DNA of 64,000 nt from an uncultured Paraprevotella sp. (GTDB lineage Bacteria; Bacteroidota; Bacteroidia; Bacteroidales; Bacteroidaceae): the NCBI GenBank assembly GCA_944321345.1, contig CALUKY010000003.1, positions 1 to 64,000 of the forward strand, in the 5' to 3' direction. A program made the translations under genes and the position numbers. Shown here piece by piece: positions 7,445 through 16,558 of this stretch (its first letter is position 1; every line of letters starts with the position of its first letter). A model generated the notes under the pieces. It saw only the letters and a list, made by a program, of their open reading frames with translations, was not told where the DNA came from and did not search any database.

Positions 7445-9106
7445 TTACTTCTGTACTTTCACGCTTGCCTTGCCGTTAGACAATATGTAGATGCCCTGCT
7501 GCAAGTTGTCGATGTTGACAGAAGTTACTTTCTGAGCCTGCTTCAACAGACGGCCCTGAAGATCGTAAACCTGAACATCAGTTGCCTGATCGAAGAAGAA
7601 GGTGTTGCCTACACGCTGGGTTTCCAGAACCGGAACATTCTGAATGCCGGTAGTAGAAGTTGCAACAGAAAGAGTTGCTTCATAGCTTTCTGTATTTACA
7701 GAGCGAAGAGCTGAAGTTTCGCCCTTGCGGTCGGCACCTGTAGTCAGAACCGTTGCGTTTTCATTGATAACACCTCTGTTTATGAATTTGAATTCTAACG
7801 GAGAGGTGATTTTCTTTTCATTGTCCTGATCCTGAAGTATGTAGCCATAAACAGATACAGTCCCATCCTTAACGGTCATTGTGTTGAAGTTTTCAGTGAA
7901 ATAATTTGCATCACCTTCCTCCAGACCGCTTGCTTTGGTCCATGTCGGCTCAAAACTGTCTTTATCTAAAGCGGTTACAAACAGATCGCTTCCTCCAACA
8001 TGACTGATGCTGTTGTCAAATGCCAGCTGCTGGAAGAATGTTCCTCCGATATAAAGTTGCTGACCTTCTACTTTCATGGCATTTACAGCATTATAAGATG
8101 CCAGTTTGTCGTGAGGGGCGCTGTGGAAAATTTTGGTATTTACATTCTGATTCTTGATAGAAGAAACAATAAAGGCATGTTCTTGTGAACCGTTTTCGTT
8201 TGCCAGTTCGATGGTTTCAGCTTTGTCGGCTGCATTATATTTTATTTTTCCGTTCGCTACGAAGCAGAGATAAACGGTGCCATTATCTACGGTGAAATTC
8301 AGGTCTTCGAAGCCCATCTTTGTAGCTCCAAATTGTTCTGTAACTTCAATGCGGGCGATAGAAGTTGCGTTCTTTAAATCAGTAGCATTCAAAGTAAAGA
8401 TTCCTGCACTTTGCAAATCGATATACATGAATCCGTCAACGATCATATACATACCATTCCATTTCAGGTCATCAATCTGAACATCGCCGGTATGGCGCGC
8501 TGATACATAAACTTTACCATTGCTAGCTTCAATGTGATTGATGGAAAAGGAAGGATCTCCAGCATCTGGAATATAGAAGATATCAGTATTGTTGGCAACT
8601 TCTTCACTGACTTGTGACTGGAAGGTACGTACTGCTTGCAGTTCGCCTTTGGCGTTGTAAGCAGCGATGAAAGAGGCACTTTTGATTGCTCCTTCAAGTC
8701 CTTTGATTTCTTGGGCCTTTCCATCGGTACTACCGACAGTAACCACATCGGCAAAAGTACCGGCGATATATACATTGTTGCTCTCGTCAGTAGTGACACT
8801 GGTGATGGTGGCGGCTCCGCTCAGACCGATGGCCCAGGCAGAGGTTCCGTCCGCATTGTATTTGGCCAGATAAGCGCTGTTGGCAACCGGCTCCAGAGTA
8901 GTAGAACCGATAGTGATTACTTCGGTGAACTGACCGGTTGTATAGGTGCTTCCGACATTATCAACGCATACCGGTGCCTGAAGATAAAGGTCTTCTGCGG
9001 AAGTAACACCGGTGATCTTGGCTGTAAACTCTTGCAGTTCCTCTGCCTGAGTTTGCAGGCTCATGCTCAACAAGCCTAAAGAGGCGATAAGTAATGTTTT
9101 CTTCAT
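7445..9106 (-). CDS. Secreted SBBP-like repeat protein with type IX-like sorting domain
   Basis: A 553-residue protein with signal peptide 1-21 (ending QTQA). The N-terminal half shows beta-propeller-like (SBBP-type) units such as TSVTTDESNNVYIAGTFADV (about 103-122), preceded by AYLAKYNADGTSAWA. The last 65-70 residues (VYDLQGRLLKQ, then QQGIYILSNGKASVKVQK) match the C-terminal domain that directs cargo to the type IX system and is removed on attachment to the cell surface. It is the last gene of the metalloprotease-SusC-SusD operon, 52 bases after susD, where such loci usually encode a surface binding protein. The ligand is unknown; peptide or glycan binding is inference. Confidence 0.8.
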   Translation of the reverse strand: MKKTLLIASLGLLSMSLQTQAEELQEFTAKITGVTSAEDLYLQAPVCVDNVGSTYTTGQFTEVITIGSTTLEPVANSAYLAKYNADGTSAWAIGLSGAATITSVTTDESNNVYIAGTFADVVTVGSTDGKAQEIKGLEGAIKSASFIAAYNAKGELQAVRTFQSQVSEEVANNTDIFYIPDAGDPSFSINHIEASNGKVYVSARHTGDVQIDDLKWNGMYMIVDGFMYIDLQSAGIFTLNATDLKNATSIARIEVTEQFGATKMGFEDLNFTVDNGTVYLCFVANGKIKYNAADKAETIELANENGSQEHAFIVSSIKNQNVNTKIFHSAPHDKLASYNAVNAMKVEGQQLYIGGTFFQQLAFDNSISHVGGSDLFVTALDKDSFEPTWTKASGLEEGDANYFTENFNTMTVKDGTVSVYGYILQDQDNEKKITSPLEFKFINRGVINENATVLTTGADRKGETSALRSVNTESYEATLSVATSTTGIQNVPVLETQRVGNTFFFDQATDVQVYDLQGRLLKQAQKVTSVNIDNLQQGIYILSNGKASVKVQK

Positions 9107-9158
9107 AATCGTTGTTTTTAAAAGTGAATATTTATTTTGCTGTAAAAGTTGTTACATC

Positions 9159-10496
9159 TTATTCTTTTCCCAGTTCCGGATTGGCGGCAACGGCTTCTGA
9201 CGGGATGCGCAAGGTATAACGACTGTCCTCGGCTGGAAGTGTATAGGTGGTGCCATTATACGTTTTGTTCAGTGCCGGACGGTTGGTACGACGCAAGTCA
9301 AACCAGCGGTGTCCCTCGAAGGCCAGCTCACGCAGACGCTCGTCGGCAATTTCCTCACGGAGTGCGGTCTGGTCCATCTGCTGCAAGGCTTCCTGCTGTA
9401 CGGCGAACTGAGCTGCTGTGTAGCGCTTGCTGATCAGTGCTTCCAGATATACTTTGGCCGAGTCGGGCTGGTTCAGTTCGTTCCATGCTTCGGCGGCAAT
9501 CAGGTAAAAGTCTGCTGTGCGGAACGTGCAGCGGTATTCATTGCTGCCTCCTTTGACCAGATTGGTGATGCTGGAGGTTACCTGTTTGTAATATTTTGAT
9601 TTGCGCAGGTCGCCGCTACGGTATTTGGCCAACAATTCTGCCGACGGATTTCCGGCATTAAAATAGTTGGAAGTCATGATCTGTTCCAGAGATACAATGG
9701 CCTCGGGCGACTGGTAGTGGTTGGGCAACACCTTGGTGTTGTTCAGGTTTACCAAAGTATCCTGCTGCTGGAGTACTGCCTTTGAAGCATTCAGCGCTTC
9801 CTGCCAGTTACCCATATACAGGGCGACACGTGCACGCAAAGCCTGAGCCGAGATTTTGTTGAAACGGTAAGTCTTTCCGGTTTCCCATTTTTCCACATTC
9901 AGATAGATTTCAGCCTGATCAATATCACGGTTTATCTGTTCGTAGATCTGACCTACTGTAGCTTTGGGCAATACGGCATCCACATCGGTGTCGAGTTTCA
10001 ACGGTACAGCCAATGTGGTGTTCGGGTCGCAGTGTGTATAAGGTTCGCCATACAGATTTACCAGAATGAAATGCATATAGGCGCGCAACATATAGCTTTC
10101 GCCCACCATCTGACGGATTTCTTCGGTTGAGGCCTCTGTAATCTTGTCCTGATGCTCGATGATGTAGTTGGCCACATAAATGGTGTGATAGAAAGTGCGC
10201 CAGCTGAAACTGCTGGTGGTCTCCTGGGGAGCATCGTCATTCCAGCTCCAGATATCGAAGTAGGCGTTATAGTCCTCACTGCTGGAACCGTCCATTTTCA
10301 TCTCGTCTGAACGGAAAGTGGCCAGACCACGGTCTTCGGGCACATCGTCATAGGCCTTGGTCAGCAGGGCGCGATACTCTGCTCCGGTCTTGGGGATGAC
10401 CTTTCCGATGGGCTGGATATCCAGGAAATCGTCACACGATTGCAGGGTGAGGCTTCCCAGTGCCAGTGCGCAATATATTAAATGTCTTATTTTCAT
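9159..10496 (-). CDS. SusD/RagB family surface lipoprotein
   Basis: A 445-residue lipoprotein with lipobox LTLQSC (lipidated Cys21), followed by the usual DDFLDIQP start. Family marks include the TPR-like helical segments around SAQALRARVALYMGNWQEAL and the conserved FEGHRWFDLRRTNRP near residue 405. It is slightly short for SusD (often 480-600). With SusC it forms the lid-and-barrel nutrient importer in which SusD binds the substrate. It lies 14 bases after susC and in the same operon as a zinc metalloprotease, so oligopeptides like those handled by RagAB are a reasonable substrate guess. Confidence 0.95.
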   Translation of the reverse strand: MKIRHLIYCALALGSLTLQSCDDFLDIQPIGKVIPKTGAEYRALLTKAYDDVPEDRGLATFRSDEMKMDGSSSEDYNAYFDIWSWNDDAPQETTSSFSWRTFYHTIYVANYIIEHQDKITEASTEEIRQMVGESYMLRAYMHFILVNLYGEPYTHCDPNTTLAVPLKLDTDVDAVLPKATVGQIYEQINRDIDQAEIYLNVEKWETGKTYRFNKISAQALRARVALYMGNWQEALNASKAVLQQQDTLVNLNNTKVLPNHYQSPEAIVSLEQIMTSNYFNAGNPSAELLAKYRSGDLRKSKYYKQVTSSITNLVKGGSNEYRCTFRTADFYLIAAEAWNELNQPDSAKVYLEALISKRYTAAQFAVQQEALQQMDQTALREEIADERLRELAFEGHRWFDLRRTNRPALNKTYNGTTYTLPAEDSRYTLRIPSEAVAANPELGKE

Positions 10497-10510
10497 CAGT
10501 TCTTCCTTCC

Positions 10511-13500
10511 TTAAAAGTTAATGTTCAGTCCAAAGATCACGCTCTTCTGAATCGGTTGGGCATAGAGATTACCCATGGTTTCCGGATCCAGATAGTTGGT
10601 GTAGTCGCTGGCAATAACGGCCAGATTGCGTCCTTCGAGCGAGAGCGAAGCACTGCTGATACCGAATTTCTTCAACCATTCGCTTGGCAACTTGTAACCT
10701 AAACGGATGCTCTGCAGACGCATATAGTTGCAGTCCTTTACCCACAAGTCCAGATAGTTGTAGAGCTGGTATTCTGAGTATTGGATATACTCGACCGGAC
10801 GTTCGCTGCTGGTCATCAGTTTCGGTAGAGTGGCGTTCGGGTTCTCCGGAGTCCAACGGTTCAGAATATCGTGGTTGGTGTTCATGCCACGGTCAAAATT
10901 GGTCGGAGAAAAAGAAGGCGTTACACGTACTTTCATACCCAGATTGAAGAAGAAGTTCACACCCAACTGCCAGTTCTTGTATTCAAAGGTATTGATGAAA
11001 CCTCCGGAAACTTTCGGATCGGTAGTACCCATGTAGGTGAACAGGTCGCGTTGCTCTTGGGCACTCAGCGTGCTGGCACCGTGTTGGTTCAGCTTCAGGA
11101 ACTCTGTGGCGGTAACCTTCTTTCCGTCTTTGGTCAGGAAGAGCGGATAACCGTCCTCATCCAGTCCGGCGGTCTTGTAGGCAAAGATGGCTCCTACGGG
11201 ATAACCTTCACGGCCGGGGTATGTGGCATTCTCGGCTACAGTTTCCTTCAGAACTTTATTCTCATTGAATCCCAGATTGATATTGGTGTACCAAGTGAAA
11301 TCCTTTGTATGAATGTTGCGTGTGGCCAGCGATACTTCTACACCCTTGTTCTCCATGCTGGCCCAGTTGATGGTCGTCGAGGAGAATCCGGTTTCCAAAG
11401 GAAGCATCTTCATACCGATGAGGTCGGAACTATAACGGTAGTAGTAATCCACACCCAATCGGATGGCATTGCCTAAGACGGCCAGATCCAAGCCCACATT
11501 GGCATTCTGAGTCTTTTCCCAGCGCAGGGCCGGATTCGGAGCTGTTTCGGATTCAATCATATCTTCGGAATAACCCGGCAGGATGGTTCCCTGCAAGTAG
11601 CTTCCGATGAGGTAGGGCGAGGTGGTCTTGTCGATATTACCCTGCAGACCGTATGAGGCACGGATACCTAAATCATTGATGGCATCGACATCTTTCAGGA
11701 AGGCTTCCTCCTTGACGCGCCACAGACCGCTGACAGAATAAAGCGGCAGATAGCGGTATTTCTTGGCAACACCGAATACGTCGGAACCGTCGAAACGGAT
11801 GCTTCCGCCCAAAGTATAGCGGGCCTTATAGGTGTAAGAACCGGTGGCGAACCACGATACGAAGGCATTCTCAAGGAACGATTCCTGATGCAACGGGAAG
11901 TATTTGGCCACATCTTCGTTCGGGAAAATAACCGGTTGTGAGGTCAGCGTGCGGTTGTCATAACCGTAAGCCGCCGAGAAGGTACTGCTATATTCAGAAT
12001 GACGAATTTCTGTTCCGGCCATGAACTGCACATCGTGCTTGTTCTTAAAACGCTGCTGATACTCGGCCATCGCTTTCCACGTCCACTGATTATTGTGAGT
12101 TTCGGTCACTTTGTGCATACCACCTTCGGGCAGGAAACTGCGCTTTCCGTCAGAATATGAGTACTGAGCGCGTTCGTGATCCTTACGCATGGCAAAGCTG
12201 TTTTCACCGGCATATTTGTCCAGTGTGGAAGCATCTACCTGAAGACCGAACTGTGAGGTCAGTTTGAAATGCTCGTTCAGTTTGAGTTCTCCGTCGAAGA
12301 TGGCCATTACAGAACGGTCGGTCCGCTCGTTCGAGGTGTTGGCGCGCTCCTCGAATATGTTGAAATCCAGTTCGGAATCCTCTTTTCCGCCCTGCACGTT
12401 CACGTCGTAGATATAGTTGCCGTCCTCGTCAAACGGACGCATGTACGGGTTGGCCAGGCGCGAATAATATACCGGATTGACAAAACCGTTGTAGTCGGTC
12501 ATGTAGCTCTTCTGCTGGCGTTGGTTGGCAAATACCGAAGCGCCGAGCTTCAGGAGCTTGTTTACCTGATAATTGGTCTTCAGGGTTACGTTGAAACGGT
12601 TGTTGTCCACGCCGGTTACGTTGCCTTGCTCATCATAATAACCTACAGAAGTATAATAGTTGGCTTTCTCGTTACCTCCCGAAATGCTGAGGTTGTATTC
12701 CTGATTGAATACGTCGCGGAACAGAATGTCATTCCAGTCGGTATTGATCTGGCGCAGCCGGTTGATGGCTGTTTGTGCCTCTGGAGTCAGGGCGTCCCAA
12801 CCACCTTGTTTGTAAGCGTTGGTCAGTCCCATGCTGTTCAGAATGCGGGCCACGTCGCCCTTATTCTCACGGAACGTATAGTCTGAGCGTAGCAAGTCCA
12901 ATTCCAGGTCCACTTTCTCGTTGGAGTTCAGCAGATTCAGACGGTCCATATTGATGTTCGGACTGTATGTCAGTTTGGTTGAGAAGTTGATCTGCGGTTT
13001 TCCGGCTTTACCTTTCTTGGTGGTGATGACAATCACACCGTTGGCGGCACGGGCACCGTAGATAGCTGTAGCCGCCGCATCCTTCAGAACGGTGATGCTC
13101 TCGATATCCGAAGGGTTGATGCCGGCAATGGAAGTCTGATAAATATTGTCGATATCTTTCAGGTCCTCCATATCGGGAATTTCAGTTCCTTCCAAAGGAA
13201 TTCCGTCGAGAACCCACAACGGTTCCTGTGTTCCGTTGATGGAGGCCGTACCACGGATACGGATCTTGACCGGCGCACCCGGCGCTCCAGATGTGGAAAC
13301 GGTAGACAGACCGGAGATCTGTCCCGCCAACGCCTGATCGATACTCTTTACTGCTCCCACTTTTTCATCGGAGATGTTGAGAGTGGTTACCGCTGCGGTC
13401 AGTTTGCGGCGGTCGATCTTCTGATAACCGGTTACGACCAGTTCATCCATTTCTTTGGAGGAACTTTTCAGAATAACCTTATATTGGTTTACATTCGGTT

Positions 13501-13768
13501 TCAGGGTGACTTTCTGGGTTTGATAGCCTACAAAGCGGACTTCCAGAAAAGCAACTCCGGCTTCCACTTCCAATGCGAAGTTACCGTTCAGGTCGCTGGT
13601 GGTTCCGGCCATGGCCTTTCCTTCCGAAGACGGTACCGAGATCGTCGCACCGGGAAGAGGCTCGTTGTTGAAATCACCGTCCAGAATCGTACCTTTTATC
13701 GTACGGGTCTGGGCTTGTGCTCCTGCAACCGAGAGTAATATAAATAGAATACATTGGATAATCTTCAT
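10511..13768 (-). CDS. SusC/RagA family TonB-dependent outer-membrane transporter
   Basis: At 1085 residues it is the normal SusC size. Signal peptide 1-19 (ending GAQAQ) is followed by a carboxypeptidase-regulatory-like domain (about 22-105), a likely TonB-contact segment MDELVVTGYQKI, the plug with the RagA signature NGVIVITTKKGKAGKP (about 240-255) and a barrel ending in the aromatic LNINF. It imports bulky substrates across the outer membrane with energy from TonB-ExbBD. It sits between the metalloprotease (10-base gap) and susD (14-base gap) in one minus-strand operon. No adjacent sigma/anti-sigma pair or hybrid two-component regulator is seen. Confidence 0.97.
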   Translation of the reverse strand: MKIIQCILFILLSVAGAQAQTRTIKGTILDGDFNNEPLPGATISVPSSEGKAMAGTTSDLNGNFALEVEAGVAFLEVRFVGYQTQKVTLKPNVNQYKVILKSSSKEMDELVVTGYQKIDRRKLTAAVTTLNISDEKVGAVKSIDQALAGQISGLSTVSTSGAPGAPVKIRIRGTASINGTQEPLWVLDGIPLEGTEIPDMEDLKDIDNIYQTSIAGINPSDIESITVLKDAAATAIYGARAANGVIVITTKKGKAGKPQINFSTKLTYSPNINMDRLNLLNSNEKVDLELDLLRSDYTFRENKGDVARILNSMGLTNAYKQGGWDALTPEAQTAINRLRQINTDWNDILFRDVFNQEYNLSISGGNEKANYYTSVGYYDEQGNVTGVDNNRFNVTLKTNYQVNKLLKLGASVFANQRQQKSYMTDYNGFVNPVYYSRLANPYMRPFDEDGNYIYDVNVQGGKEDSELDFNIFEERANTSNERTDRSVMAIFDGELKLNEHFKLTSQFGLQVDASTLDKYAGENSFAMRKDHERAQYSYSDGKRSFLPEGGMHKVTETHNNQWTWKAMAEYQQRFKNKHDVQFMAGTEIRHSEYSSTFSAAYGYDNRTLTSQPVIFPNEDVAKYFPLHQESFLENAFVSWFATGSYTYKARYTLGGSIRFDGSDVFGVAKKYRYLPLYSVSGLWRVKEEAFLKDVDAINDLGIRASYGLQGNIDKTTSPYLIGSYLQGTILPGYSEDMIESETAPNPALRWEKTQNANVGLDLAVLGNAIRLGVDYYYRYSSDLIGMKMLPLETGFSSTTINWASMENKGVEVSLATRNIHTKDFTWYTNINLGFNENKVLKETVAENATYPGREGYPVGAIFAYKTAGLDEDGYPLFLTKDGKKVTATEFLKLNQHGASTLSAQEQRDLFTYMGTTDPKVSGGFINTFEYKNWQLGVNFFFNLGMKVRVTPSFSPTNFDRGMNTNHDILNRWTPENPNATLPKLMTSSERPVEYIQYSEYQLYNYLDLWVKDCNYMRLQSIRLGYKLPSEWLKKFGISSASLSLEGRNLAVIASDYTNYLDPETMGNLYAQPIQKSVIFGLNINF

Positions 13769-13778
13769 ATACGTTGTT

Positions 13779-16376
13779 TTATTTGTTTAGTCCTAATGCG
13801 GTTTGAATACGCAGGATCAGGTCCTCGTAATGGAATTTTGTGGCTGTGTCTCCGCTGTTGCGCTTGCTCTTCAACAAGTTCAGAATGCGCACCAGCTCAC
13901 CGCGCTTTACACTGATGGCGTCGCTGATGCGGTTCGCCTGCTTGCCATACAGGTCGATGTTTCGGATACCTCCGCTGCGCTCGGCCTCGCCTTCCAGATG
14001 GTGCTCTCCACATGAGCATAAGAATCTTGGCTTGTCCCACAAGGAGTTTTCATACAGACTCTTGTTGATTTTCACGCCTTCGGCTTCTGCCGCAGCTGTA
14101 ATAAGGGCATCAACATAAGCTTTCTGAATGTTGCGGGTCATCACATCGGTCTTTTTGCCTGAAATGGTTGCGCCAAAAATATGCTTGTGCAACATCTCCA
14201 TCATGTCGATGGCAGTGAATGCCTTGTTGCCGTTGTGGAATTCGTTCTCGATCATGCGTACCAGACGCTCATTGTGCAACAGATCCCAGAACACATAATT
14301 CAACTGGTTCTTGAATGCCAGGTTCGGATTCTGTTCTACCAGACCGACCGGAGTATCTTTCAGCAGATAGGTGTAATTGGTAATCGGTGCGTTGAACAGC
14401 CAATCCGGATAAGTGAAGATTTCTTCCAACAGGAACTGAATGGCTTCCTGCTGACGCTCTTTCTCCACATAGGTAAAGGTCTGCTCGCCGTCGCCTACCG
14501 TGGTATTCTCCAGATAGATTCCTCCTACATTGGCCATGACATGATACAAGTACAGACCCCACTGGAAAATCACTCCCGAATAAAGCTTGGCAGCTTCTTC
14601 ATAAGTCTGGCCCGGCTGTCCGGTAGTAGTCCAGTTCACTATTTCCGGCATGATGCGCTTCAGGTTGGCAATACCGTAACGGGCCGATTTCATGGCGTTG
14701 TCGCCCAAATCTTCGCTCAAAGAGCGCGGATCGACTGCGGCACGTGCCGGCTGAGCCTCGCTGTAACGGTAAAGCGGTCCGTTGTGCTTCTTCAGGAAAT
14801 CGACCAAAGGTTTCTTTCCTTCCTCTTCAGTAGGGAACCAGCGATAGCCCCATTCAATGGCCATCAGGTCATAAACACCGATGTGCGGTGACATGACGGT
14901 AACGCCGTCGCCCGGCTGTGCCACATAGTTGAAACGGGCATAATCCATGATGGAAGTAGAAGTTCCACCTACGCGTGAGGTGAATTCTGCCGACCGCAGG
15001 GAATCGGTAGGGTAGGCGTTTGAGGCGCGCATGTTATGACGCAAGCCCAGCGAGTGACCTACTTCGTGGCAGGCTACAAAGCGTGCCGCGTCGCCAATCA
15101 GGCTGTCCGGCAACTGCAAGGTGCGAGCCTGTGGATTGGTCGGTCCGGTCTGCACCATAATCCATTCGCGCAGCAGGGACTGTACGTTGTGCCACCAGAT
15201 GATGTCGGCTTCAAGAATTTCGCCGGTTCTCGGGTCGATTACGGAAGGTCCCATGGCATTGGCTTTGTCCGATGCGGCATAAGTCAGTACCGAATATTTC
15301 ATGTCATCCCCTTCGGCCGCAATGCTGTCCGTGTAGTCTTTTACCTGTACTGCGTTCTTGAAGCCGGCTTTCTCGAAAGCAACGTTCCAGTCGAGAATAC
15401 CCTTTTCGATATACGGGCGTAAGTGTTTCGGCATGGCGGCATCAATATAGAACACAATCGGTTTGACGGGCTCTACGAGTTCTCCGGCCAGATAAGCCTC
15501 TTTGTCTTTAGGTTCCAGGCGCCAGCGGGTGATGTAATTCTTTTCTTTCAGTTCCTGCTGGGTGTCGGAATAGTGCAGGCGCGGCGTGGTGAAGTAGCCC
15601 ACCAGAGAAGATTCCTCGCGCCCCGGCATCGGGATTTCCGGAAGCAGGGTCAGTGAGGAACTGACTACTACGGTGATATTGACCTTGCTCATGCCTTCAC
15701 GCACAATTGTAGTCAGTTCGGAAGTTGCCGTTACATTATTAGAAAATGCACGGATATCCAGGATGCGCGACAGATCCGTATTGGCCGATGTGCCCAGATT
15801 GATCAGGTTGAACACGTCATTCAGGCAATTCTGTTTGCCGTTGAACAGATCGTTTACCTTGATCAGAACGCTCGAAGAGTCCGATGCAACGGCTTCCACT
15901 TTCAGGTTGGCAATCAGCGGGTCGATATAATTGTCCAATACGGAAGCGCCGATTGCGTTTCCTTCCGGAAACTCCGGTGTGTTTCTTTGCTGGCGGATAG
16001 CCACCTTCTTGTCCGCTTGATTCCACTCAAAACGGATGGTCTGGTTTTCATAATTGATACCTTTGTTTACCCCCGCCTCGTTCAATTCTTTGGGAACGCG
16101 CTGCAGGCGGTTGGTCACGAGGAACTCTCGTCCCATCAGTGCTGTAGGGATTTCCAGATAAAAAGTATCTTCTTTTCGGACCACATTCATCACTCCGTTA
16201 AAGGCTACGGAATCCCTTCCGGTAAGTTTTTTGTATTCGGAGATTTGAACTTCTTGTTGGGCTTTCTTTTTTTTCTTTTTGAGAAGAGGGAATATTCCTG
16301 CTGACTGCTCCGCAATCGCTGCGTCGGTAGCAAACAACAGAGCGAACATTCCAATCCAGATTGTACGTTTGCTCAT
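13779..16376 (-). CDS. Zinc-dependent metalloprotease (DUF5117/DUF4953 type)
   Basis: An 865-residue exported metzincin-like peptidase. Signal peptide 1-22, a basic KKKKKKA stretch near residue 33, then a DUF5118/DUF5117-like beta-rich region to about 300 and the zincin domain. The zinc site is HEVGHSLGLRHN, with the first His near residue 436, in the extended HExxHxxGxxH form. A SIMDYARFNYVAQPGDG segment about 40 residues later is a good match to the Met-turn region. It is the first gene of the operon with susC, susD and a sorting-domain protein. A likely task is surface or periplasmic cleavage of proteins whose peptides SusCD then imports; that coupling is inferred from gene order. Confidence 0.92.
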   Translation of the reverse strand: MSKRTIWIGMFALLFATDAAIAEQSAGIFPLLKKKKKKAQQEVQISEYKKLTGRDSVAFNGVMNVVRKEDTFYLEIPTALMGREFLVTNRLQRVPKELNEAGVNKGINYENQTIRFEWNQADKKVAIRQQRNTPEFPEGNAIGASVLDNYIDPLIANLKVEAVASDSSSVLIKVNDLFNGKQNCLNDVFNLINLGTSANTDLSRILDIRAFSNNVTATSELTTIVREGMSKVNITVVVSSSLTLLPEIPMPGREESSLVGYFTTPRLHYSDTQQELKEKNYITRWRLEPKDKEAYLAGELVEPVKPIVFYIDAAMPKHLRPYIEKGILDWNVAFEKAGFKNAVQVKDYTDSIAAEGDDMKYSVLTYAASDKANAMGPSVIDPRTGEILEADIIWWHNVQSLLREWIMVQTGPTNPQARTLQLPDSLIGDAARFVACHEVGHSLGLRHNMRASNAYPTDSLRSAEFTSRVGGTSTSIMDYARFNYVAQPGDGVTVMSPHIGVYDLMAIEWGYRWFPTEEEGKKPLVDFLKKHNGPLYRYSEAQPARAAVDPRSLSEDLGDNAMKSARYGIANLKRIMPEIVNWTTTGQPGQTYEEAAKLYSGVIFQWGLYLYHVMANVGGIYLENTTVGDGEQTFTYVEKERQQEAIQFLLEEIFTYPDWLFNAPITNYTYLLKDTPVGLVEQNPNLAFKNQLNYVFWDLLHNERLVRMIENEFHNGNKAFTAIDMMEMLHKHIFGATISGKKTDVMTRNIQKAYVDALITAAAEAEGVKINKSLYENSLWDKPRFLCSCGEHHLEGEAERSGGIRNIDLYGKQANRISDAISVKRGELVRILNLLKSKRNSGDTATKFHYEDLILRIQTALGLNK

Positions 16377-16392
16377 AATTGATAATTGATTG

Positions 16393-16414
16393 TATTCGTA
16401 ATTTTATTCGAATA
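16393..16414. promoter_or_regulatory. Inverted repeat upstream of the metalloprotease operon
   Basis: TATTCG at 16393-16398 and CGAATA at 16409-16414 form a 6-base inverted repeat with a 10-base spacer, 17 bases upstream of the operon's first codon. It could be an operator or a leader hairpin. No TAnnTTTG promoter is visible in this 180-base gap. Confidence 0.35.
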
Positions 16415-16515
16415 ACCCCTTTCTGACAGAGAAAATGATTACCGATGAATGTGCTTCTGTATGTTTAATAAATATGTTCAGAACCGGTTGTAAATAGTTT
16501 TTGTAGAAAATAAAA

Positions 16516-16547
16516 AATGTCTTGGCTTTTTTGTAAGCCAAGACATT
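16516..16547 (-). terminator. Terminator of the aminotransferase gene
   Basis: Arms 16516-16528 and 16535-16547 pair perfectly over 13 bases. On the minus strand the hairpin is followed by a T-rich run. It starts 12 bases after the aminotransferase stop. Confidence 0.9.
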
Positions 16548-16558
16548 GATCAAAGTTT

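Noticed and set aside
14181-14891. 236-codon plus-strand frame opposite the metalloprotease
   Set aside because: Antisense to a protease with an intact zinc site; no recognisable content.
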